Of a stretch of 64,000 nt of DNA, positions 55,447 through 64,000 are shown one piece after another. Below the pieces are notes generated by a model that saw only the letters and a program-made list of their open reading frames with translations, was not told the DNA's origin and did no database searches. This DNA is from Sordaria brevicollis. Taxonomy: Eukaryota > Ascomycota > Sordariomycetes > Sordariales > Sordariaceae. Position 1 is the first letter of the stretch. The number at the start of each line of letters is the position of its first letter. Made by a program: the position numbers and the translations under genes. The stretch lies in contig JAUTDP010000001.1 of NCBI GenBank assembly GCA_033439795.1, positions 4,712,001 to 4,776,000 of the forward strand, in the 5' to 3' direction.

Positions 55447-56035
55447 GGTGATGGAATCGTTCCAAGCATTAATGGCATTGCTTCCCGCTACGCCACAGCG
55501 GGCGTGCCGATGGGGTAGGCTTTGTTTCCTGTGGTGGATTGTGGATTGGTGGGATACATAAAATTTCGACTGGAATCCTTCGCGGGCTGTAGCGGAGCGC
55601 TTCAATGACTTTATGATTATCCCTTTGCGTGTTGATAGAAGATGCCAAAGGGGACTTTCTTCTTATACCTGGCGTCACGGCTTCGAAGGAATTATGGAAT
55701 TGTGGATTAAGAGGTTTACCCATTACATTAGGCTAGACAGATTGATATTTATGCCTTTGCCTTTATTATTGTATCCTTACCTGAGATATAATATCTCCTC
55801 ACAGCCTCTTGTATGTGCGAAACATCGATTAGCTTGGCTCATATAAGCACATAGAACGCATGCTAAGACGCCCAACATGGATTGCTAGAAGACGGGTATC
55901 TAGCTCTGAGAGAATGGTTTTCTCCCCGGTCTTTACACCTACCAGTAACTTTGGTGTCTTTCGCTCACTGCAGGATATACAATATTGAACCAATAACACC
56001 TGTTCAGTCGGCAAGCAAGGTGTCTCATCCAACCT
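55447..56035. other. GRR1 3' flank bordering the RIP block
   Basis: Composition becomes somewhat more AT-rich from about 55680 but keeps CpA and TpG, unlike the neighbouring block. No gene was seen. Confidence 0.5.
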
Positions 56036-56101
56036 TTCCCGGACTCAAACACTTTAACAGTCTTAGCGTGAGGGGGTGTATATACACCGCACACAACTAC
56101 A
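56036..56101 (+). repeat. Left terminal inverted repeat of the RIP block
   Basis: A 66-bp arm that begins TTCCCGGACTC. It matches the complement of 60441-60506 at 58 of 66 positions, and all eight differences are transitions. Confidence 0.9.
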
Positions 56102-56244
56102 CAACTTCGTAAAAATCGTAAATCTTGTTCGTTTTCAACCGTTTCTATATAGAATCGAAGCCTAATAACTATATTTTTATTATAGAAAATAAATAAATAA
56201 TATCGCTATTATTATTAAATATTTTTACTATTTTTTTTATTATA

Positions 56245-58860
56245 ATACCGCCCAAATCTATCTTTAGAACCTAATTTAAAAAGCGTATTCGTCGCGGCAA
56301 TACCACTTCAATCCATTTTAATAAGGATTAAGTTAATCTTAAAACCCCGTTAATTCTACAATGTACTTCCACCCGCCCCAAGAAAAAGAATCGTACTTTA
56401 ATCGAAATAAAGGAAATTATCGCTAATCTATTTAAAATTAAGAATAAAACTACTCCTAAGAGGAAAGCCGCGCCTAAGAAGAAAATTATACCTAAGAAGA
56501 AAGCCGCGCCCAAAAAGCCTACCGTTATTAAAAAGCCTACCGCTATTAAAAAAGGGAAGGAAAAGGCCTAGGACCCTACTTTAGAATTAGAGGTCGAAAC
56601 CGATAGCGACCCGCTACCCTCCTCCCCCCTTAAGGTAGCCGACGAATTTATTAAAATTTTTAATAATATTAATAATATTTCCAATTTCGACGACGAAGAC
56701 GAATAAAATTAAAAACTCTTTATCCGCTTAACGCTTATTAAAAATACCCTTAATATTTTATTCGTTTATTTTAATAATAAAGACGTTAATTTAATTTCGT
56801 TAATTAAATAAATTATAACCTTTCTTTCGATTATAAATTGGCGTTGTAAAGCCGCAATCCCTACCGCGTTTACTTACCCGCTAGTTATATAAATAAAATT
56901 TATAGTTACTAAGTCCTACCTTATTAACTCCCGTAATAAACCTCTTATTATTTTAAATCGCAATATATATAAAAAGGTAGAGGTCGAATAAAAAAGGGAG
57001 AAGCTTTACCTGTAATATTTTAGTATTAACCTATTCGGCGAAATTTTATTAATATAAAGAGGGTATATATAAGAGGTTATTAATAATAATATAACCGTTA
57101 ATACGAAGTTTCAAATTATATTATATAACGTTATATATAATATTATTATTTATAATAATAATAATAAAAACCGCGTTATAATTTATAATTATAGTGTAAC
57201 GGGTAATTAATTTTTTAATAAATATATTAAATTCAATTATAATTCTATTATAAAAGCGTACTTTCGTTATAATTACTAATATAATATTTTTACTATTACT
57301 TTTAAATTTCGCTTAATCGAATTACTTATTAATTTTATATAATTATTAATACCTTTTATTCCCTCTATAATCGACCCGTTAATACCTACTCCCTTTTACG
57401 GCCTTATAAACCTATTCGTAATTATATAAGCGGCTACTCCTATTACCTAAATATTTCGAATTTCGCGTACTCCCGGCAACGGTATTAGGGATAAAGGGAT
57501 AAATAGGCGGACTACGACGAATATTATATTAGAAGAAGTTATTAAAGTAAAGAAAGAAGACGAAGAGGAAGAGGCGTATATTAGCAAAAAATTACGCAAT
57601 TTAATGTTTCGAAACCTTTATAATTCGTAGAAATATACGCTAAATTTCAAATATAAAAATTATAATAAAACCGTTAAATATTAATTATATTATTTTATAA
57701 ATAAAAGTAAAACCTATTATAATCTCTCCTTTATATAAATCGGTAAATAAGTACGTATTATTTAATAATAGAAGGCTACGTTTATTAATTTATTAAGGGA
57801 TATATTATAAGAAATAATCGATAAGGACGCCGCCGATGAAAATAGTAATAATAACGGTAGTAACGCTAATGTAATAAAGTTTCGAAAGCGTAGTAGGGGT
57901 ATTAATATTAATATTATTAATAATATAAATAGCGGTAATAGTAATGCCTATATAGAAATATTAGGCCTTTTATAAACGGCGTTAAAGGAGTTTAAAAATC
58001 CCCCTCAATATAGCGGGTAGTACTTTTACCTTCTTCCTTACCCTTACCCGCTAATATTATTACTTTATACTTATAATTATTATTTCGCCCTTCCTCCTCC
58101 TCTTCTATTAATATATATAATTAGTAATTCTATAGCTATTAGATTTATTATTAGCGCTATATTTATAATTACTGCTAATATTAGCCATTTCCCTCTAACG
58201 CTTCCTCTATTTAATAAGGTAATAATTATCGAATTTATAAATACTATATTTAAATATTTTATAATTACGTTCTATAAGGAGCCTATTAATTACGTAATTT
58301 TAATAATAAGGCGCGTTACGGCTAACCTACTACCTTCGTCGTATATTAATATACGCGCACCCTCTATTTTTTTATCCGTAATATATTTAGTATTACCGTT
58401 AATTATACCGCTTTCTATTACCGACGACGATAATAAGGCTATTAATAATATATACCCATTAGTATTATTATTATTACTACTTTTTACGCCGCTTAGCCGT
58501 ATTGTAAAAGAATTTATTATAAAATTTTTCAAATCGTTCTACTAAATATATTATATTAGGCGTATATTAAAGGTAATATTGGTATATAGGGTATTAATAG
58601 AATTACGGGAGAAATTATAATATTTACGGTCGTTATACGATTTATTAATATTAAAAAACTAATCGGTAAAATAATATACGGTATTAAGGTTCTCTCCCGC
58701 GTTATATTCTACCTTTAGAAATAGAATTAAAAATTTCCTTAAAAAGGAATACGCTACGCTAACTATCTAAACGAACTTTTATAGTATATCTCCTAATCCT
58801 ATTATAATATATAATTAATTAATATAGCGCTCTAAATACCTAATTTAGCTACCTACCGTA
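56245..58860 (+). pseudogene. Long degenerate frame of the RIP transposon, function unknown
   Basis: A single reading frame can be followed for about 870 codons without a shift, broken only by TAA and TAG, never TGA. I checked the phase at 56245, 56365, 57532, 57871, 57976 and 58561. It may begin at an ATA that was ATG (ATA CCG CCC AAA at 56245). The N-terminal part is very basic, with repeated PKKKAAPKK-like units near 56450-56560, followed by an acidic Ser/Asp/Glu stretch near 56580-56700. A second charged region lies near 57530-57590 and a basic patch (FRKRSRG) near 57880. I recognise no family in the remainder. It could be an accessory transposon protein or a separate element nested here. 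The end coordinate is approximate. Confidence 0.6.
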
Positions 58861-59204
58861 TATTATTAATATTAATACAATTATATTCGAATATAGGATA
58901 ATTAAAACCCTTACTTTTATAATTAGTAATACTATTATTAATAATATTAATAATTACGACCGATAATATTTCGAATCGAATTATAGCGAAAAAAGGAAGT
59001 TTCTAACAATTTAATATTATTATATAAATAATTATTAATTCTATATTTAATATTAATTTTAATACTTTTTAATACTTTAACACCTTTTTAAATACTTAAT
59101 ATTATAATATAATAAAACGTATATATACTCCCTCCCTCCTATTCTCCCTCCTACCTCCGCCCAATTATAATATTTATCTCTTTATACTCTATTAATTCGG
59201 TAAT

Positions 59205-60240
59205 ATATATTTACTTATAATCTTTATTATTATTAATTTTATTTATTATTAACTTCGCGTTTTTATAGTGGTTACGGATTTATAGTATATGCGTACCTAT
59301 ATCGAGCGTTACTTTCTTTAGAAAGTCTATAAAGTTTATATCCGGTATATTATTACTACCCTTATTATAATATACCCATTTAAATTACCGCTTAAAATTA
59401 TTAAAGTATATTTTAATGGGGTTAAATTCGGGGGAGTACGGCGGTAAATACTATAATAAAATACCCTTTTAAATATACGTTTACTAGAATTCGATTCGAA
59501 GATATTATTTAACGTTATTTATTACTAAAATACTATTACGCCCGGGAAAAGGATTTATTTTTAGTAATACCCTCTTTATTATCCAATCCTAAAATTTAAT
59601 AAAGTCCGTTGTACCCTAGAATATTAGTAAATCGAATATATTATTAATATTAATAGCGGGGAAAAGGTAATACTACTTACCCTTTTTAAACCGGTTAAAA
59701 ATTATTATAATAGCGCCCTTAAGCGCCTAATTAATACAACGAATTCTATCCCTTCGATTTATATTAAATTCGTTATAAAAAACGAATATCTTTATAATAA
59801 ATAATAATATTTTATTAAATTAATTTATAATTAATATAAGGGATTATTACATTATTTTTATATAGAGTCTTTTTTTCTTCTATTTATCCTATTATAAATA
59901 CCTTTATATAATTTCCTTCGAAATATAAACGTCGTATTCGTCGGCTAAGAAGGTACAAATTTTATCGAAGTATAAATCGGGCTTTATAATAAGAAACTCT
60001 ATAACCTTCTATATATACTATTAATATAATATTTACTAAACGGGTAATATTATTATATATATTTTAAACGCTTATATTAGAAGTTTTTTAATATTCTATA
60101 ATATTTTAACTAATATAATATACTTGCCAATATTTATTAAATTTCGTTTATACCTCTAAGCAATTCTTATAAATATATTAGCTATTGTAGCGACCTCATC
60201 TAGATATTCGCCATTTATTAGTATTACGTTAATTAACGCC
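59205..60240 (-). pseudogene. Tc1-like DD34E transposase relic (HTH + DDE_3), RIP-inactivated
   Basis: On the minus strand a degenerate frame reads like fungal Tc1/IS630-type transposases. The N-terminal part shows KPDLYFDKICTFLADEYDV, the helix-turn-helix region of the family. The catalytic part follows with FVFYNEFNINRRD, YYLFPAINI, PGRNSILVINN (from 59546) and YLPPYSPEFNPIK (59450-59412). Spacing from the second to the third catalytic position is 34 residues. All three acidic positions are altered: D to N at 59774-59772, D to N at 59519-59517, E to K at 59414-59412, each explained by G-to-A. In-frame stops are TAA or TAG at places where Trp or Gln would be expected. It is dead as a gene. 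Ends are approximate. Confidence 0.87.
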
Positions 60241-60440
60241 TTTTAATTAGTATTTAAATAGCGAACTATATCGATTACAATCGAAAATTGAATAAAAGAC
60301 AACGTAAACACCAAAGATCAATAAAAGCAATATCACCGCATCGATATATCGATTTTTTATAGCAATTGTAGCCAGTTTTCGATAGTAAACGACCTGTTTT
60401 AATTGTGTAAATGATGAAAAACGACCAAATGGCCAAAAAG

Positions 60441-60506
60441 TATAATTGTGTGCGGTGTACACACACCCCCTCACGCCAAGACTGTCAAGGTGTTTGAGTT
60501 CGGGAA
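60441..60506 (-). repeat. Right terminal inverted repeat of the RIP block
   Basis: A 66-bp arm, complementary to 56036-56101 apart from eight transitions. Its centre contains the short palindromic core GTGTACAC. Confidence 0.9.
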
Positions 60507-61293
60507 CTATAACCTCCGCACTTTCTGAATCTAGAACATTTGGCAGATGCAAGGGAAGCGTACCCGGACCTGACATGTGCCATGTGGATACCAGCTCAAA
60601 GCCTCAAAGATCTAGACTCTAGAAGACTCTTGCAGGGACAACCAATAACGATAACCCTTCCGTAACACTTGCGGGGGTCGAACGAAGGATCATGAAATTG
60701 AAGTCGACAACCTGAAAAGACCCTATCACATGCTTGCAGCAGAATCTGGGGGCTTTGGAGTTTGGGGAAACATGGGAGGGTCTTGTGGATTAATGGAGTG
60801 GGAGAACCTTAATGGGTTCCCTCCGGCGTTGGCACAAGGGACATCTTGGATCCTGTTCAAACTTCAAGTTTCACGTCTCTGCCACACATGAGGTAACTTG
60901 CTCATGTACTGTACCGATCTATCCATAAGTAGCAAAGGAGTTGCTAGAGTACTCTGTGAGGGCATATTCGAAGCAAAGCTCACCGACCATCACAACAAGC
61001 AAATCTTCAACAGCAAGCAAAGGTCCAAGATCGAGATCCCATTCAACTCCTCGATTTGATTCCTGGCAAGAATAGATCAACGGAAGTCAGGATAACCCAT
61101 GCGGTCAAAAAGAAATCTCGCGCACGCGTGGATCGTGGATGATGAGATCGTGCAGATAGAAGTGGATCGGATCTCATGGGTCAGGGGACTTTGTCAAGGC
61201 CAGGCCTGGAACCAAAAAGGGGAAAAAAAAAAGCGCAAAAGGACAAAAGCACGGAGGGAGGGAGAAAAGAGGAAAGACGCAAAAAAATGAATT
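60507..61293. other. Flank between the RIP block and tRNA-Tyr
   Basis: Normal composition returns immediately outside the repeat. No gene was seen. A T-run on the minus strand (plus-strand A7 at 61281-61287) lies just downstream of the tRNA-Tyr gene and is a good pol III terminator. Confidence 0.5.
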
Positions 61294-61383
61294 TCCCCTC
61301 GACCGGAATCGAGCCGGTGACCTTTCGGTATACAATCTTGAACAATTACAGCCGAACGTGATAGCCAACTACACCACAAGGGG
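61294..61383 (-). tRNA. tRNA-Tyr (GTA) with intron
   Basis: A 90-nt gene with a 16-nt intron (61345-61330) after position 37; the mature tRNA is 74 nt. The acceptor stem is CCCCTTG with CGAGGGG, giving the C1-G72 pair and A73 that mark eukaryotic tRNA-Tyr. The anticodon stem is TTCGG/CCGAA with loop CTGTAA plus A after splicing, and the T arm is ACCGGCTCGATTCCGGT. The anticodon lies at 61349-61347. A minus-strand T7 terminator follows a few bases downstream. Confidence 0.93.
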
Positions 61384-61861
61384 TTTAATTTGTTGGAAGA
61401 GGGCTTCGAAGGTAGAGTTTATGATTTCGGCATGGTCTCTCGGAGCGATGTAAGTTTGCAACGGAGTTCTTCCGAATTTGCACCTAGGATATATAAACGC
61501 ATTTTCGAATTCTATCGCTCGTTTGTGGAAAGACTCTGTGGCTTTCAAAAGCTCGAGCGAGTTTTAGCGGCCTCGATGTCTTCGAAACACAAACTCAAAA
61601 CACCTGAACAACATTTGTCCCATCATTTTGCGTCGGGTAAACAACGTGCCTACAAGTTTTAACGAATTTCGATTTTTATCTATCGTTGCAATCAATACTA
61701 TAAGCATTCCATTAGCCTCGACTACATGAACATATTAACTTGTCCAAACTGTCTTTCGAGCGAGACATGGTGGTGTCAGCAATTCGAAAACCTCACACGT
61801 AAAAAGATAGGGGGACGGGAAATGATAAGCACCAATTCTGAACGCTGCTCTCAACAAATAA
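61384..61861. other. Spacer between divergent tRNA genes
   Basis: The 478 bp separate two tRNA genes transcribed away from each other. A short plus-strand frame (61390-61662) has no family features. No other gene was seen. Confidence 0.5.
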
Positions 61862-61966
61862 GGGACCTTGGCGCAGTTGGCTAGCGCGCAGGTCTCATAT
61901 ACCCATATGATCTGGTTAAAAAATCAGAGTAATCCTGAGGTCGGGAGTTCGAGCCTCCCAGGTCCC
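61862..61966 (+). tRNA. tRNA-Met (CAT), elongator, with intron
   Basis: A 105-nt gene, identical over its whole length to the minus-strand copy at 39480-39584. The anticodon CAT is at 61896-61898 and the 32-nt intron at 61900-61931. The 3' flank ATTTCTTTTGC is shared with the other copy, followed by a TTTTTT terminator. It is divergent from tRNA-Tyr. Confidence 0.95.
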
Positions 61967-62764
61967 ATTTCTTTTGCCAATTTTTTCTTCACCCCCCTCT
62001 TGTTCTTTTCCCCCAAAGCATCGAATGATGATGCCCGTTCTTTTTCTTTTTGAAACCCAGCCTTCCTCCAAGGCATGTGGTGAGCATCCGGTCAACTCAT
62101 GACACAGCCCGCATTCGGCAGTGTTTCGAGCAATTGTCGCTACCGAACCCGAGCCGTCCACAGCCGCAATTTTTTTTCATAGGCCCCAGCTCGTCGCCAT
62201 GGCAACGACGGTGAGCTTGGTTCGTCAGAAACTTGAAAACAATAGGAGGTCGACAACACGGAATTGTCTCTCAAGGATCATGAATCTCCCGCAACACCCA
62301 TTACAACATGCGCAGCAGCCGATATGCATCATTGCCAAAGCCTTTCCATTGATGCGGCCTGTTGTTATGGTGTAACGATGCGTCGGCTAGTCAGGCACCC
62401 AAGGCCTTGAAGGTGCAACGGCTCGTTGGCTGCACATTGATATTGCAATCATATGCCGATCAGGTACTATACAGCCCGGCCGGCTGATATCGAACCCCCG
62501 GGACGGTAACTGGACCCGTGCATTTGAGGGGAAAACAGCTTGCCGGCATGTCAAAACCCCGGACTCAGCAATATGCAAGATATTGGGAAAGCTCAATGAC
62601 CTGTGTCGCCAAAGATGGGCACCTCGATAACGGGAGTTGAGTGACTGGAGGAGGATAGGAGGTCGATATAATCGGGCAAATTCTTCTGGTTTTGTGAACT
62701 CGTCCCTCACGATCCTTCTGCCCTCATCCATCACCTGCTTGTCGATATACCGAACGGGTCCAAG
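61967..62764. other. Promoter side of the sugar porter gene
   Basis: About 800 bp with the tRNA-Met terminator at the left and the upstream region of the transporter at the right. No other gene was seen. Confidence 0.5.
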
Positions 62765-64000
62765 ATGTTCGCCAAAACCATCACACCTGACCATCAGAGC
62801 CGGTTTTGGGCTGAAAAGCGTATCATTGCCATTTCCTTCTTCATCACACTCGCCTACTTCCAATACGGCTACGACTCGGCCGCCATTGCCGGCTTCCAGT
62901 CCATGCGCGGCTTCCTTATGATCTATGGCCACGTCGACCCGAAAACGCCCATCGGCTACAACATCAGCACCGACGTCCAGCGACTGATTCAGTCTCTCAT
63001 CAACATTGGGAGTTTCGTCTCCGCTTTTGCCATCTACTTTCTTGGCTCGAGGATCTCGCGCCGGTTGGGGTTATGGATTGGCTGCGCATTTGCTTTTTTG
63101 TCCGTATCAATCATGATCGGGGTCAAGAACCTCGCGGGATTGTACGTGGGTCGCTTGTTGCTAGGCATGTCCAACGGGTTTCTGGTTCCATACAACGTCA
63201 TGTTCGTGAGCGAGTCGGCGCCGAGTCTGTTGAGAGGACCGATCTTAGGGATGACCATCTTGCAGACCTCACTGGGGGCGCTATTTGGGATCTTGGTGGA
63301 CAATTACACGAATGCGAGGGAGGGTTCTGCGTCGTGGAGGATACCGCTTGGAGTGATGTACATTGTGCCGTCACTCTTGACGGTCGTTCTGTTGTTCCTG
63401 CCGGACACGCCGAGGTTCTATGTGATGAGAGGCGAGGAGGAGAATGCGATCAATTCCATTCGACGGTTGAGAGGCATTAAGGACGAAGCGCTGCTTCGCG
63501 CAGAAGTGGAGGACATCAGGAGCGCGTACGAAATCGAGCAGGAGCTTCATGCTGGCGTCCATCTGATGGACATGTTCCGTGGTACGGATCTGCGAAGGAC
63601 ACTGCTCAGCTATGGGTGCGTCATCGGCGGAACCTGTACGGGTATCACGTTCATGGCGGGTTTTTCGGTGTACCTGTTCATGATGGCCAAGGTCGGAAAG
63701 CCATTCCACTGGGTCATGATATCCCTCGTCGTTGCCTTGACAGGTAACATGCTGTCGTTTCCTGCCATGCGCATCTGGGGCCGTCGCCAACTGATCATCT
63801 ATTGTTCCATTGGGTCGGCAGCCATGTGGCTCGGCATGGCCATCATATACACGGTATCGGGCAGCAAGACTTCGACAGACGATGGTCAGGGCGCTGCAAA
63901 GGGGCTGGTCGGACTGTCAATCGTGTATGGGTGGGTGGCTGGCGTCGGACAGGCTGGCGTACTGATTGCTCTGGCAGCCGAGATCCCATCACAAAGACTG
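62765..64000 (+). CDS. MFS sugar porter, 3' end beyond the window
   Basis: An uninterrupted frame of 412 codons runs from the ATG at 62765 to the last base of the window. The first membrane segment is IIAISFFITLAYFQYGYDSAAIAG, typical of fungal hexose and disaccharide porters. GRLLLGMSNGFLVPYNVMFVSE corresponds to the TM4-5 signature. LPDTPRFYVMRGEEE with a following long cytosolic loop is the sugar-porter PESPR(W/F) signature. The last residues (LAAEIPSQRL) match the conserved motif in TM10-11, so roughly 100-150 residues are missing. It is likely a plasma-membrane proton symporter; the sugar is unknown. No intron is seen in the visible part. Confidence 0.9.
   Translation, partial: MFAKTITPDHQSRFWAEKRIIAISFFITLAYFQYGYDSAAIAGFQSMRGFLMIYGHVDPKTPIGYNISTDVQRLIQSLINIGSFVSAFAIYFLGSRISRRLGLWIGCAFAFLSVSIMIGVKNLAGLYVGRLLLGMSNGFLVPYNVMFVSESAPSLLRGPILGMTILQTSLGALFGILVDNYTNAREGSASWRIPLGVMYIVPSLLTVVLLFLPDTPRFYVMRGEEENAINSIRRLRGIKDEALLRAEVEDIRSAYEIEQELHAGVHLMDMFRGTDLRRTLLSYGCVIGGTCTGITFMAGFSVYLFMMAKVGKPFHWVMISLVVALTGNMLSFPAMRIWGRRQLIIYCSIGSAAMWLGMAIIYTVSGSKTSTDDGQGAAKGLVGLSIVYGWVAGVGQAGVLIALAAEIPSQRL

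Larger units (their letters stand above)
56036..60506. mobile_element. RIP-mutated TIR transposon carrying a Tc1-like transposase relic
   Basis: This 4.47-kb block is bounded by 66-bp inverted repeats. Its interior is strikingly AT-rich, with CpA and TpG nearly absent while CpG persists, the pattern of repeat-induced point mutation acting at CpA. It holds two degenerate reading frames facing each other: an unrecognised long frame on the plus strand and a Tc1/mariner-type transposase on the minus strand. Both are interrupted only by TAA and TAG, as expected from C-to-T changes. DNA outside the repeats has normal composition. A clear target duplication is not seen; TCCAACCT (56028-56035) and TATAACCT (60508-60515) are a weak candidate, the second lying one base off the end. 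Confidence 0.88.

Noticed and set aside
56328..56513. Hydrophobic minus-strand frame (FFLG repeats) inside the RIP block
   Set aside because: It is the antisense of the Lys/Pro-rich repeat of the long plus-strand relic; the hydrophobic repeats follow from that.
58290..58532. 80-codon minus-strand frame inside the RIP block
   Set aside because: It overlaps the coherent plus-strand degenerate frame and is the sort of short opening expected in AT-rich sequence.
62387..62932. 181-codon minus-strand frame at the start of the sugar porter gene
   Set aside because: It overlaps the first exon of a clear MFS gene in antisense and its translation has no domain features.

Overview
The window is nuclear DNA of a filamentous ascomycete, most likely a Sordariomycete close to Neurospora. 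Genes have short introns (about 55-360 bp) with GTAAGT/GTACGT-type donors, CTAAC/CTGAC branch sites and C-rich third codon positions. One 4.5-kb AT-rich block has the fingerprint of repeat-induced point mutation (RIP), with CpA and TpG almost gone and CpG kept. The species call is inference; the fungal call is secure.

Layout. Kb 2-8: a KDM5/JARID1 histone H3K4 demethylase (minus). Kb 9.5-10.1: a 499-bp non-autonomous DNA transposon with about 120-bp terminal inverted repeats and a perfect 9-bp target-site duplication. Kb 10.9-12.2: SLX1 nuclease (minus). Kb 12.8-16.2: head-to-head SF3a60 splicing factor and eIF4A-III/FAL1 helicase. Kb 16.9-18: aldo/keto reductase. Kb 20.5-22.2: Jen1-like carboxylate transporter. 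Kb 23-24.5: paraoxonase/arylesterase-like protein. Kb 27: a small unknown protein. Kb 28.2-32.4: head-to-head ELP3 and mitochondrial succinyl-CoA ligase alpha. Kb 33.3-37: head-to-head UBC1-type E2 and proteasome ATPase RPT2. Kb 37.3-38.8: SYLF-domain protein. Kb 39.5: intron-containing tRNA-Met. Kb 41-42.4: ribosomal protein uL13. Kb 43.3-44.7: BAG-domain co-chaperone whose reading frame has no obvious ATG. Kb 47.5-48.2: glutaredoxin. Kb 48.7-49.8: AIM18-like mitochondrial protein. Kb 52.8-55.4: GRR1 F-box/LRR protein. Kb 56.0-60.5: RIP-destroyed transposon. Kb 61.3-62: tRNA-Tyr and a second, identical tRNA-Met. Kb 62.8 to the end: a sugar-porter gene cut by the window edge.

Most genes are conserved housekeeping genes (chromatin, splicing, translation, proteolysis, TCA cycle, redox). 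Two head-to-head pairs join functionally related partners: SF3a60/eIF4A-III (RNA processing) and E2/RPT2 (ubiquitin-proteasome). GRR1 and the BAG protein add further proteostasis functions.

The least ordinary part is the RIP block. It is bounded by 66-bp inverted repeats whose eight mismatches are all transitions. On the minus strand it holds a Tc1-like DD34E transposase in which all three catalytic acidic codons read as the product of G-to-A changes. On the plus strand, convergent with the transposase, runs a second, much longer degenerate frame (about 870 codons) that I do not recognise and that a simple Tc1/mariner element would not carry.
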